Positions 29,670 to 37,635 of a DNA stretch of 64,000 nt are shown here, piece by piece. The notes below the pieces were generated by a model, which did no database searches, was not told where the DNA came from, and was given only the letters and a program-made list of their open reading frames with translations. Within the stretch, counting starts at the first letter, position 1. Every line of letters starts with the position of its first letter. Position numbers and translations under genes: made by a program. The DNA is from Aromatoleum toluclasticum ATCC 700605 (GTDB lineage: Bacteria; Pseudomonadota; Gammaproteobacteria; Burkholderiales; Rhodocyclaceae). The stretch lies in NCBI RefSeq assembly GCF_000378245.1, contig NZ_KB899491.1:496001-560000 (forward strand). The letters run 5' to 3'.

Positions 29670-31073
29670 TCAGTAGGCGTTGGGGTCGCGCACGACCATC
29701 AGGGCGGTGCGGGCGATGATCCACAGGTCCAGGCCGAGCGACCAGTTGCGCAGGTAGTCGAGATCGTACTCGATGCGCTTCTCCATCTTGTCAACCGTCT
29801 CGGTTTCGCCGCGGTAGCCATTGACCTGCGCCCAGCCGGTGATCCCCGGCTTGACCTTGTGGCGGATCATGTAGCCCTTGATGAGCTTGCGGTAGGCCTC
29901 GTTGTGCGCCACCGCGTGGGGCCGCGGGCCGACGATGCTCATGCGCCCCTGCAGCACGTTGATGAACTGCGGCAGCTCGTCGAGCGAGGTGCGGCGGATG
30001 AAGGCGCCGAAGGGGGTGATGCGGCTGTCGTTGCGCGTGGCCTGGCGCACGGCAGCGCCATCGTCGCAGACCGTCATCGAGCGGAACTTGTAGACCAGGA
30101 TCTCGCGGCCGTCGAGGCCGTAGCGCCGCTGCTTGAAGACGACCGGCCCGGGGGAGGAGAGCTTGACGCCGACGGCGAGGGCGATCAGCACGGGGGTGAG
30201 GAGCAGCAGGATGAGCAGCGCGAGAATGAAGTCGGAGCTGCGCTTGACGACGTTGTTGAGGCCGGTGAAGGGGGTGTCGCACACGGCCACGACGGCCATG
30301 CCGCCGACGTTGTCGACCCGCCCCTGGATGAGGTCGGTGACGAAGATGTCGGGGACGAAGTAGATCGACGCGGTGGTGTCCTTGAGGTCGTCGAGCAGGG
30401 CGAGGATGCGTGGCTGCGGGGCCATCGGCAGCGCCAGGTAGATGGCCTCGACGCGGCGGCGCTTGACGAACTCGGCGAGGCCGGAGAGCGGGCCGAGTAC
30501 CGGCGCCGGTATGCCGCCGCTTTCGGGCAGTCGTGAGCGCGGGCGATCGTCGAAGAAGCCCACGACGCGGGTGCCGAGGTAGGGGTGGTCGCGGAATTCG
30601 CGCGCGAGCTTCAGGCCGATGTCGTTCACGCCGGCGACGACGGCGATGCGCTGGTTGTCGCCGATCGCCAGCCATGTCGGCAGCGCCTGCCGGGCCACGG
30701 CATGGACCGCAACCAGCGCGAGCGGGGTGGTGGCGACCCACGTCACCAGCATCGTGTGCGGGAAGTAGTGGAGGTAGCCGCTCGCGTAGCCGAAGGCGCC
30801 CGTGGCCGCCACGAACAGCAGCCAGTTGGTGGCGACCTTGCGCATCATGGTCCGCGCCGATTCGTGCAGGCCGACATTTCCGGGAAACGTCAGCGCGAAG
30901 GAGAGTGCGCCCAGGATCATGTACGGCGGGCTCATCAGGCGTTCGCCATGCCAGGCGGCGCAGGCATACAAGACGGCGACGACGGTGAGCGGATCGATGA
31001 ATGCCTCGATCGCGCCACTCAGCGTGAAACTGCCGCGCAACAGGCTTCCTTGTCTATCCAGGGCTGCAATCAT
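29670..31073 (-). CDS. wcaJ: Undecaprenyl-phosphate sugar phosphotransferase (WcaJ/EpsB-type priming enzyme)
   Basis: Starts the exopolysaccharide repeat unit by moving a sugar-1-phosphate (usually glucose) to undecaprenyl phosphate at the inner membrane. 467 residues: four hydrophobic segments in the first 135 residues, a CoA-binding-like Rossmann domain (about 140-260), one hydrophobic helix near 280-300, and the catalytic bacterial sugar-transferase domain (LSSPGPVVFKQRRYGLDG, YKFRSM, SLDELPQFINVLQG, MSIVGPRP, VKPGITGWAQVNGYRG). Transcribed away from the eps cluster across a 411-nt AT-rich gap, which probably holds both promoters. Glucose specificity is family-based inference. Confidence 0.93.
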   Translation of the reverse strand: MIAALDRQGSLLRGSFTLSGAIEAFIDPLTVVAVLYACAAWHGERLMSPPYMILGALSFALTFPGNVGLHESARTMMRKVATNWLLFVAATGAFGYASGYLHYFPHTMLVTWVATTPLALVAVHAVARQALPTWLAIGDNQRIAVVAGVNDIGLKLAREFRDHPYLGTRVVGFFDDRPRSRLPESGGIPAPVLGPLSGLAEFVKRRRVEAIYLALPMAPQPRILALLDDLKDTTASIYFVPDIFVTDLIQGRVDNVGGMAVVAVCDTPFTGLNNVVKRSSDFILALLILLLLTPVLIALAVGVKLSSPGPVVFKQRRYGLDGREILVYKFRSMTVCDDGAAVRQATRNDSRITPFGAFIRRTSLDELPQFINVLQGRMSIVGPRPHAVAHNEAYRKLIKGYMIRHKVKPGITGWAQVNGYRGETETVDKMEKRIEYDLDYLRNWSLGLDLWIIARTALMVVRDPNAY

Positions 31074-31484
31074 GAATTCACGGAATTGAATTTGTGCGTT
31101 GCAAAACGCCGTCCGTTCGCAGGATTCTGTGCCGCAACGGAGGCGCGTGCGCGTTTGTCGGAGGGGCCGGGGGAGATCTTACGGAACGGACCGGCAAGTG
31201 CCCGCGCGAGTGTAAAAAAACATATTTGTTCAAATGTTCGCGGGCAGGCTCTCGTCAGTATGACGTTCGTATCGTGACATGCCAGGTGGCCGCGTCGCGG
31301 CGTAAAAAAGTTGTTGCAGATCATATTGTTCGTTCCATTAACCACGATATCGAAGAGGTTTAATGGCTGGTTGTGGCAACTTCCGCACTTCGCGGATTTG
31401 GCGGCGACCTGCCGCTCGCGCACGTTTTAATATGCTTACAAGGTTTTTTCCGTGGCGATGTGATTCGACTACGCTTATGCCGGA
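31074..31484. other. AT-rich divergent regulatory gap of the exopolysaccharide locus
   Basis: A 411-nt region without a credible gene, clearly richer in A+T than its surroundings, between the divergent priming transferase and the EpsL-like gene. It contains an inverted repeat ATTTG-TT-CAAAT (31224-31235) and -10-like TAATAT (31428-31433) and TATGCT (31431-31436) on the plus strand, but no matching -35. A short minus-strand ORF (31070-31423) overlaps the transferase start and was judged spurious. I could not place a sigma-54 site here. Confidence 0.6.
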
Positions 31485-32702
31485 ATGAATGGCGCAACGG
31501 ATATGAAACCTTCCAAATCCATTATGTGCGCGCTTGCCCTGTCATCGGCCATGTTGCACGAAGGGGCTGCCGCCGATGAAGGAGACGCGCTGAATTTCAG
31601 CGTCAGCCAGTCGATCCGATACGAAAGCAATCTTTTTCGGCTCGACGATGGCGAGCGCGCGCCCGAAAACAAGGCGCACGATACGGTGAGCGAGACGGGC
31701 GTCGGAATGAAATTCGATCGGCGCTACGGGCGCCAGCGCTTTCTCGCCGATTTGAATCTCGTGAGTGCGCGTTATGCAATTCACAATGATCTCGATCATG
31801 ACCGGCCTGACGCCGGACTTGCCTGGGACTGGCAATTGGGTGACCGATGGAGTGGCGAACTGGGTCATGCGTATCGCGAGACGCTGACGCCCTTCGACGA
31901 GGCCGGCGGTACCGAGCGCAACATGAATGCCTACACCCGGAGCCATGTGAGCGCCGACTTCTGGTGGCACCCCCGCTGGGCCGTCGGTGCAGGGTTTGCG
32001 CACGCGAGAAGCCGCTTCGATCGCGATGATGCGGACCTGGCGGAGTTCGACGCGGACACGGTCGACCTGAATCTGACCTACCGTCCGCCGACGGGCAACC
32101 GCGCGGTGCTGACGCTGCGCGATACGGACGGCGAGTACGTGAATCGCCCCGCCGCGCCGGGCTCGATCCGCGACTACCGGCAGCAGGAGGTACGCCTCGG
32201 CGGAGAGTGGCGTTTGTCAGGCGCGACGCGGGTTTCGGGTTTCATCGGGCGAACCCGTGTGGAATATCGGCTGGCGCCGGAGCGCGACTTCCGGGGCACC
32301 GTCGGACGCGTCGGACTGGTCTGGGACACGACGGCGAAGACGTCGGTGGACCTGAGCGTGCGGCGCGAGATCGGTGCCCAGCAGGACCTTGCCGCGAATT
32401 ACGCCGTGACCGAGGCGGTGCGGCTGGCCCCGAAGTGGAACGTGACCGAGAAGGTGAGCCTCGGTGCCGGGCTCGAGTGGCGCCGGCGCGACTATCGCGG
32501 CGATCCCGAGCTGGTGCGGACAGGGGGGACGCGCGAGAAGCCGACCGACAGCAGCTACCGCTATGGCCTGCATGCGGAATACAGGCCGCAGCGCGCGCTG
32601 AGTTTTGCATTCAGCGTGCAGCGCCAGGAGCGTGACGGTTCGCGCTCTCTGGGGGGGTATTCCGCCAATACGGCGGATTTGTCGATGCGATTCCGCTTTT
32701 GA
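31485..32702 (+). CDS. EpsL-like outer-membrane beta-barrel of the exopolysaccharide cluster
   Basis: 405 residues: signal peptide (cleavage near EGAAA-D), then alternating aromatic/hydrophilic strands ending in F (MRFRF), the usual C-terminal barrel signature. An early SQSIRYESNLFRL block matches the start of EpsL-type proteins of exosortase-linked exopolysaccharide loci, which are thought to form or assist the outer-membrane exit. A second in-frame ATG at 31503 (MKPSKS) gives a more typical signal peptide and may be the true start; neither has a strong ribosome site. First gene of the plus-strand arm, with a 320-nt gap before the next. Confidence 0.78.
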   Translation: MNGATDMKPSKSIMCALALSSAMLHEGAAADEGDALNFSVSQSIRYESNLFRLDDGERAPENKAHDTVSETGVGMKFDRRYGRQRFLADLNLVSARYAIHNDLDHDRPDAGLAWDWQLGDRWSGELGHAYRETLTPFDEAGGTERNMNAYTRSHVSADFWWHPRWAVGAGFAHARSRFDRDDADLAEFDADTVDLNLTYRPPTGNRAVLTLRDTDGEYVNRPAAPGSIRDYRQQEVRLGGEWRLSGATRVSGFIGRTRVEYRLAPERDFRGTVGRVGLVWDTTAKTSVDLSVRREIGAQQDLAANYAVTEAVRLAPKWNVTEKVSLGAGLEWRRRDYRGDPELVRTGGTREKPTDSSYRYGLHAEYRPQRALSFAFSVQRQERDGSRSLGGYSANTADLSMRFRF

Positions 32703-33022
32703 AAATGACCCGGGTTGCCGATGCATTATCGGGAATGAGCGGGGCACCGGCGCGAGCCGTTCGCGCACGTTCGGGGTGCGGCGGCGCACGAAACAGGTGC
32801 GGCAATTGAAAGAATAAAATTCATGATCGTTACAGTCGGATTTCGAATTGAAAGCGAATATTCGGTTTATTGACGGTGTTTTCGCAAGTCGTTATGGTGC
32901 GCAGCAATAAAGCCGATTCGCTGAATCAACAGGTTTGAATAAAGCGGTCGTCGTGGGCAAACGACGACACGATTAATGCAGGTTTTTGCGAGCGCCTGCA
33001 TTCCAATAGAGAGGTGGTGCCC
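32703..33022. promoter_or_regulatory. Gap with repeated AATTGAAAG boxes and a two-hairpin leader
   Basis: A 320-nt AT-rich region before the small exported gene. AATTGAAAG occurs at 32804-32812 and 32846-32854, exactly 42 bp (four helical turns) apart. Close to the start codon lie two hairpins: GTCGTCG/CGACGAC (32947-32953, 32962-32968) and AATGCAGG/CCTGCATT (32975-32982, 32995-33002), the second ending 20 nt before the ATG. This suggests a separate promoter and a structured 5' leader. Inference from pattern only. Confidence 0.5.
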
Positions 33023-33475
33023 ATGTCCATGATCAATGGAAAAATGGTCGGTTTTGCCGTGCTCCTGTCCGGCTGTATTTCCGCCGCCCATGCCGACACG
33101 GTGACGCTGTCGGGCAATGGGGTGACGATCCGCTACGAGGACAAGGCGTCTGCCGTGACGGGTGCGCCGTCGCTGATCGCGACCGGGCTGATGACGTCGC
33201 CGGCGAGCGTGGCCGGTGCCCGCTTCGATTCCACTGCGGCGGTGCGGGAACCCGCGTCGGGCGCGGCTTTCGCGGATGTTGCAAGCCTTGGGGGTGAAGC
33301 GACGCCGCGTTCGTTTGCAGAAGGCGTTGCCCTGCAGTTCTCGCTTGGTGGAGCCGGCGCGGGCGAGGGTGGATTCGAATCGCTGGTGTTGGCCGGTTTG
33401 GCACTTTTCGCGCTGATTGTGCGCCAGCGGATCTCTGCGATGTCGCGCTCGCGGCATTCGCCGATATTCCAATGA
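33023..33475 (+). CDS. Small exported protein with sorting-signal-like C-terminus (PEP-CTERM/GlyGly-CTERM-like)
   Basis: 150 residues, family not recognised. The N-terminus is a signal peptide; both a lipobox (LLSGC, C18) and a signal-peptidase-I site (AAHA before D) are visible, so the cleavage class is uncertain. The body is rich in Ala, Ser, Gly and Thr with no further cysteines. The C-terminus has the three-part form of a sorting signal: a Gly-rich stretch (GAGAGEGGFES), one hydrophobic helix (LVLAGLALFALIV), then basic residues (RQR, later SRSRH). It lacks the PEP motif and the tail after the helix is longer than usual. The ATG at 33023 has AGAGGTGG upstream; two GTGs just before are less likely. 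It sits between the EpsL-like gene and epsD. Confidence 0.7.
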   Translation: MSMINGKMVGFAVLLSGCISAAHADTVTLSGNGVTIRYEDKASAVTGAPSLIATGLMTSPASVAGARFDSTAAVREPASGAAFADVASLGGEATPRSFAEGVALQFSLGGAGAGEGGFESLVLAGLALFALIVRQRISAMSRSRHSPIFQ

Positions 33476-33555
33476 ATCTTCAATTGCGGCGATTGCGTGG
33501 CGCATTGCGCCATGAATCGTCGATTTGAATCTTGAGCCAGCATCCGGTCAGGTCG

Positions 33556-34449
33556 ATGTCTTCGACGGCACGCATTGCATTTCCTGTTGTCCTGCTTTCC
33601 GCCTTTTTCCTCAATGCCTGCAGCAAGGGCGAGGCGGAAGGGAAGCCCGCGTTCGAGGTTATTGCGAAGGTGAACGAGCAGGCAATCCAGGCGAATGAAC
33701 TCAATTCGATCGCGGCGCTCGCCTCTTCGCAGGGGACGCCGGAAGAGGGCGCGCTCGAGCGCCTGATCGACCAGGAGCTGATGGTGCAGCAGGCGCGCGA
33801 GCGCAGGCTGGATCGCGACCCGCGCGTGTTGCAGTCCTTCGAGGCGGCGCAGCGGGAGATCCTGGCGCGGGCCTACCTCGAGCAGGTGACCGGGCAGGTT
33901 GCGCCGCCGAGCGACGAGGAGATCGCAGCCTTCCATGCGGCCAATCCCGAGCTGTTCGCGCGGCGCCGCATCTACAGCCTGCAGGAGCTGGAGATCCGCC
34001 TGCCGCCCGAGCGTTTCGAGGAGCTCGAGCGTGTGAGTGCACGCGCGGCGGGTCTGCATGAGGTGAAGGAGTGGCTCACGCGCGAGGGGATCGAGTTCCA
34101 GCTCGCCGCTGCCGTGAAGCCGGCCGAGCAGCTGCCGCTGGAGAGCCTGAAGGGCTTTGCGCGCATGCGGGACGGGCAGATGGTGCTGAGCCGGACGCCG
34201 GCGGGTGCCCTTCTGGTTCATCTCGTCTCCGCCCGTGCGCAGCCGCTCGACGCGGGGGCTGCGCGGCCGATGATCGAGCGTTACCTGGCGAATGCACGCA
34301 AGAGCGCGCTGGCGAAAGCCGAGCTGGAGCGCCTGCGTGATGGCGCACGCATCGAGTATGCGCCGCTGGCGCCGAGCCGGCCCGGGGCGGAGCCCGGGCT
34401 TGCCGAAGCGGAGACGCCACAGGCGCTGCCCGCGCCCGAAACCCATTGA
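33556..34449 (+). CDS. epsD: EpsD-family lipoprotein, SurA/parvulin-like peptidyl-prolyl isomerase
   Basis: 297 residues. A lipoprotein signal ends in FFLNAC (cysteine about 23), followed by a SurA_N-like helical part (AKVNEQAIQANEL, LIDQELMVQQARERRLDRDP) and a weak parvulin-type region. EpsD proteins are named from the Methylobacillus methanolan cluster and are always beside the export genes; they may help fold or place the export machinery. The ATG at 33556 gives the lipoprotein signal; a TTG at 33532 keeps the frame but has no ribosome site. Followed by epsE after 16 nt. Confidence 0.85.
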   Translation: MSSTARIAFPVVLLSAFFLNACSKGEAEGKPAFEVIAKVNEQAIQANELNSIAALASSQGTPEEGALERLIDQELMVQQARERRLDRDPRVLQSFEAAQREILARAYLEQVTGQVAPPSDEEIAAFHAANPELFARRRIYSLQELEIRLPPERFEELERVSARAAGLHEVKEWLTREGIEFQLAAAVKPAEQLPLESLKGFARMRDGQMVLSRTPAGALLVHLVSARAQPLDAGAARPMIERYLANARKSALAKAELERLRDGARIEYAPLAPSRPGAEPGLAEAETPQALPAPETH

Positions 34450-34465
34450 TCGAGGATCACCGTCC

Positions 34466-35347
34466 ATGCCGTTGTCGAGACCGTTCCGAATTGCCCTGTT
34501 GATGTGCCTGTCCTGCGTGCCTGCCTGGGCCGCGGCGCAGATGCCACCGGCGGCTGCGCCGCAACCGGTTGTGCCGCCGCCGGTTGCGGTGGCCGCGCCC
34601 GCTCCGGCAGCCGACGAAGCGCGCGAGTACGTGCTCGGGCCGGGGGACATCGTCCGCATCAGCGTGTTCCAGAATCCCGACCTGACGACCGAAGGGCGCG
34701 TGTCGGAAACCGGTGCGCTGACCTTCCCGCTGATCGGCAGCGTGCCGCTGGGCGGGCGCACGGTGTCGGCCGCCGAGGCCCTGATCGCGGAGCGCCTGCG
34801 CCAGGGGGGATTCGTGCTGCAGCCGCAGGTGACCGTGCTGCCGGTGCAGATCCGCGGCAACCAGGTGGCGGTGCTGGGGCATGTGAACAAGCCCGGGCGT
34901 TATCCGCTGGATACCTTCAACGTGCGCGTGACCGACATGCTCGCGAACGCAGGCGGGGTTGCCGCGGGCGGCGATGACGTGATCGTGCTCGTGGGCACGC
35001 GCGACGGCCAGCGCGTCCGCAAGGAGCTGGATCTGCCGGCGCTGTTCCAGCGCGGCGATGGCGATGCGGACACGATGCTGTCGCCGGGCGACGTGATCTA
35101 TGTCCGGCGCGCGGACGTGTTCTACATCTACGGCGAGGTGCAGAAGCCGGGCTCGTTCCGTCTCGAACGCAACATGACGGTGATGCAGGCGCTGGCGACG
35201 GGCGGCGGGCCGACGCTGCGCGGCACGGTGCGCGGGTTGCGCATCCACCGTCGCGGTGGCGACGGCAAGGTGGCGGTGATCGAGCCCACGCTGGAAGACC
35301 GCCTGCGCCCCGACGACATCATCTACGTGAAGGAAAGCCTGTTCTGA
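34466..35347 (+). CDS. epsE: Polysaccharide export outer-membrane protein (Wza-like, EpsE)
   Basis: Forms the periplasmic and outer-membrane exit channel for the polymer. 293 residues: signal peptide ending near AAAQ (about 25), a Pro/Ala-rich linker, the Poly_export domain beginning YVLGPGDIVRISVFQNPDL, and SLBB-type repeats (VAVLGHVNKPGRYPL and FYIYGEVQKPGSFRL). It ends YVKESLF, as is common for EpsE. No lipobox is obvious, unlike Wza. The ATG at 34466 has GAGGA upstream; the longer open frame reaches into epsD. Followed by epsF after 13 nt. Confidence 0.93.
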   Translation: MPLSRPFRIALLMCLSCVPAWAAAQMPPAAAPQPVVPPPVAVAAPAPAADEAREYVLGPGDIVRISVFQNPDLTTEGRVSETGALTFPLIGSVPLGGRTVSAAEALIAERLRQGGFVLQPQVTVLPVQIRGNQVAVLGHVNKPGRYPLDTFNVRVTDMLANAGGVAAGGDDVIVLVGTRDGQRVRKELDLPALFQRGDGDADTMLSPGDVIYVRRADVFYIYGEVQKPGSFRLERNMTVMQALATGGGPTLRGTVRGLRIHRRGGDGKVAVIEPTLEDRLRPDDIIYVKESLF

Positions 35348-35360
35348 GGCGGGGCTAATC

Positions 35361-36758
35361 ATGAATCCTGGACAATTCCTGCGCATCCTGCGTGCGCGCT
35401 TCGGACTGGTGTGCGCCGTCGTGCTGGTCGTCACGGCGGCCGCGGTGGCGGTGAGTCTCGTGCTGCCGCAGAAGTACCTCGCCGAGACGGCGCTGGTCAT
35501 CGACGCGAAGTCTTCCGACCCGATCGCGGGCGGGGTGATGCCGTCGCAGCTGATCGCGAACCATATCGCCACGCAGGTCGACATCATCGACTCGGATCGG
35601 GTCGCGTTGCGCGTCGTGGACGCGGCCGGGCTCGCCGCAATGCCGCAGTTCCAGCAGCAATGGCAGGAGGCTACCGGCGGGGCAGGCGACATCCGCGAGT
35701 GGATCGCCGACGTGCTGCTTTCGCGCCTGGACGTGACGCCGGGGCGCGAGAGCAATGTCGTGCGCATCCGCTACACGGCCTCGCAGCCTGAGTTTGCGGC
35801 GATGATCGCCAACGCCTTCGCGCAGGCCTACATGGAGATCGGGCTGGAGCTGAAGGTGGAGCCCGCGCGCCAGTACGCGCAGTGGTTCGATGAGCGCACG
35901 CACGGCCTGCGCGAGGAGCTGGAGGCGGCGCAGAAGCGCCTGTCCGACTACCAGCAGAAATACGGCATCGTTTCGGCCGACGGGCGGCTGGACGTCGAGA
36001 CGGCGCGGCTCGCGGAGCTGTCGACGCAGCTCGTGCAGGTGCAGGGGCAGCGGGCCGAGAGCCGGTCGCGCTTCAGCCAGTCCGGTTCGGCCGAGTCCCT
36101 GCCCGAGGTCACGCAGAACCCGCTGATCGCGAACCTGAAGGGCGAGCTGGCGCGGCGCGAGGGCGAACGCCAGCAGATGCTCGGCCGGCTGGGGCCGAAC
36201 CACCCCGAGGTCGGCAAGCTTGCCGCGGTGATCGATTCGCTGCGGGCGCGCATCGGCGCCGAGACGCAGCGCATCGCCGCGTCGCTGGGCACTTCGAGCC
36301 GCATGAGCGCGGCGCGCGAGGCGGAGGTGGCCGCGGCGGTCGCGGCGCAGAAGGCGCGTGTGATGCAGCTGCAGGCGCATCGCGACCAGATCGCGGTGCT
36401 GCAGCGCGACGTCGAGAGCGCGCAGAAGGCCTATGACCAGGTCGCGCAGCGCCTGTCCGCGACGAACCTGGAGAGCCAGGCGCAGCAGATCAACGTGGCG
36501 GTGCTGACCCCCGCGACGGCGCCGTTGTGGCCGTCGGGCCCGCGCCTGCTGATCAAGCTCGTGCTGGCGCTGGTCGTGGGCGTGGTGCTGGGCGTGGGCA
36601 GCGCCCTGCTGATCGAACTGATGGACCGGCGTGTGCGCGGCGAGGACGACCTCGACGGGCTGCCGGGCATGCCGGTGCTCGGCAGCGTGCCGGGCCGGAG
36701 CGGGACCCGCCGGGTATCCCGGGGGCGAGTGTCGAATCGAATTGCCGGAGCTTATTGA
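35361..36758 (+). CDS. epsF: Chain-length determinant protein EpsF (Wzz/PCP family)
   Basis: Inner-membrane polysaccharide co-polymerase that sets chain length and links synthesis to export. 465 residues: N-terminal Wzz region with TM1 (about 14-34) and a following TALVIDAKSSDPI stretch, long periplasmic coiled coil (about 165-380), TM2 (about 395-415), then a short cytosolic tail with LPGMPVLGSVPG. There is no kinase domain; the cytosolic ATPase is the separate EpsG next door, 4 nt downstream. Confidence 0.92.
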   Translation: MNPGQFLRILRARFGLVCAVVLVVTAAAVAVSLVLPQKYLAETALVIDAKSSDPIAGGVMPSQLIANHIATQVDIIDSDRVALRVVDAAGLAAMPQFQQQWQEATGGAGDIREWIADVLLSRLDVTPGRESNVVRIRYTASQPEFAAMIANAFAQAYMEIGLELKVEPARQYAQWFDERTHGLREELEAAQKRLSDYQQKYGIVSADGRLDVETARLAELSTQLVQVQGQRAESRSRFSQSGSAESLPEVTQNPLIANLKGELARREGERQQMLGRLGPNHPEVGKLAAVIDSLRARIGAETQRIAASLGTSSRMSAAREAEVAAAVAAQKARVMQLQAHRDQIAVLQRDVESAQKAYDQVAQRLSATNLESQAQQINVAVLTPATAPLWPSGPRLLIKLVLALVVGVVLGVGSALLIELMDRRVRGEDDLDGLPGMPVLGSVPGRSGTRRVSRGRVSNRIAGAY

Positions 36759-36762
36759 TCCC

Positions 36763-37632
36763 ATGAATGCACCCCTGAGCAGCACCCTGGATCCCAAGGG
36801 CGAACAGGCGATCGGCGCGATCCTGATGGCGGCCGGACGCCTGCGCGTGGACGAGAACGAACGCATCGTGCGCCTGCAGCGCGACAAGGGCCTGCGCTTC
36901 GGCGAGGCGGCGGTCGAGCTGGGCCTCGCGAGCGAGCACGACATCCGCTACGCGATGGCGCGGCAGTTCGAATACGACTGCTTGCAGGCGGACGAGAGCA
37001 AGGTGTCGAGCAGCGTGGTCGCCGCGTTCGACCCGTTCTCGGTGCAGGTGGAGGCGCTGCGCGCGCTGCGCAGCCAGCTGATGCTGCGCTGGTTCGACCC
37101 GACCGCGGGGCGCAAGCTGCTGGCGGTGGTGAGCGCCGCACGCGGGGAGGGGCGCTCGTGGATGGCGGCGAACCTCGGTGTCGCGTTCTCGCAGCTGGGC
37201 TTGCGCACCCTCGTGGTGGATGCCGACCTGCGCCGGCCTTCGCAGCATGCGCTGTTCGGCCTCGACAACCGCAGCGGACTCTCCGCGCTGCTGCTCGGCC
37301 GCCACGCTCCGGACGCGATCCGGCGCGTGGCCGGGCTGCGTTCGCTGGCGGTGCTGCCCGCCGGGGTGGTGCCGCCGAACCCTCAGGAGCTGCTGTCGCG
37401 CCCCTTGCTGGGCCAGCTGCTGCAGCAGTACACGACGGCCTTCGATGTCGTGATCCTCGATACCGCCGCGGGCGAGCGCTGCGCCGACGGCGTGATGGTC
37501 GCGGCGCGGGCGCGTGCGGCGCTGATGGTCGCCCGTCGCAACGCGAGCCGGATGGCGGCGGTGCGCCGCTACGCGGAGCGCCTGCGCGAGTCCGGCGTGG
37601 GCCTGGCCGGCTCGGTGATGAACGGGGACTGA
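36763..37632 (+). CDS. epsG: EpsG: BY-kinase-like ATPase with MshE-N-like head
   Basis: 289 residues. The C-terminal part is a bacterial tyrosine-kinase P-loop ATPase that partners EpsF: Walker A region SAARGEGRS (about 124-132, with Arg where most families have Lys; I recall this as usual in EpsG), Walker A' VVDADLRRP (151-159) and Walker B VVILDTA (229-235). There is no C-terminal tyrosine cluster: the tail ends GLAGSVMNGD. Residues about 15-72 resemble the paired helical motifs of the type II secretion/MshE N-domain (IGAILMAAGRL, then RFGEAAVELGLASEHDIRYA). The ATG at 36763 follows the epsF stop by 4 nt. Confidence 0.88.
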   Translation: MNAPLSSTLDPKGEQAIGAILMAAGRLRVDENERIVRLQRDKGLRFGEAAVELGLASEHDIRYAMARQFEYDCLQADESKVSSSVVAAFDPFSVQVEALRALRSQLMLRWFDPTAGRKLLAVVSAARGEGRSWMAANLGVAFSQLGLRTLVVDADLRRPSQHALFGLDNRSGLSALLLGRHAPDAIRRVAGLRSLAVLPAGVVPPNPQELLSRPLLGQLLQQYTTAFDVVILDTAAGERCADGVMVAARARAALMVARRNASRMAAVRRYAERLRESGVGLAGSVMNGD

Positions 37633-37635
37633 GCC

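Noticed and set aside
28101-30536. Plus-strand 811-codon open frame
   Set aside because: Lies opposite xthA, DUF3617 and the priming transferase, all of which have recognisable motifs; its own sequence is low-complexity Ala/Gly/Arg/Val-rich.
31070-31423. Minus-strand ORF of 117 codons with a CGSCH motif
   Set aside because: It overlaps the start of the priming transferase in another frame, has no ribosome site or signal peptide, and lies in AT-rich regulatory DNA; the CxxCH is probably chance.
31074-31484. Possible sigma-54 promoter for the exopolysaccharide locus
   Set aside because: I looked for GG-N10-GC patterns of the TGGCAC-N5-TTGC type on both strands and found no convincing match.
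36763-37632. Arg in place of the Walker A Lys in EpsG as a sign of a dead enzyme
   Set aside because: From memory GEGRS is the usual form in EpsG proteins of this type of locus, so it is not evidence of inactivation.
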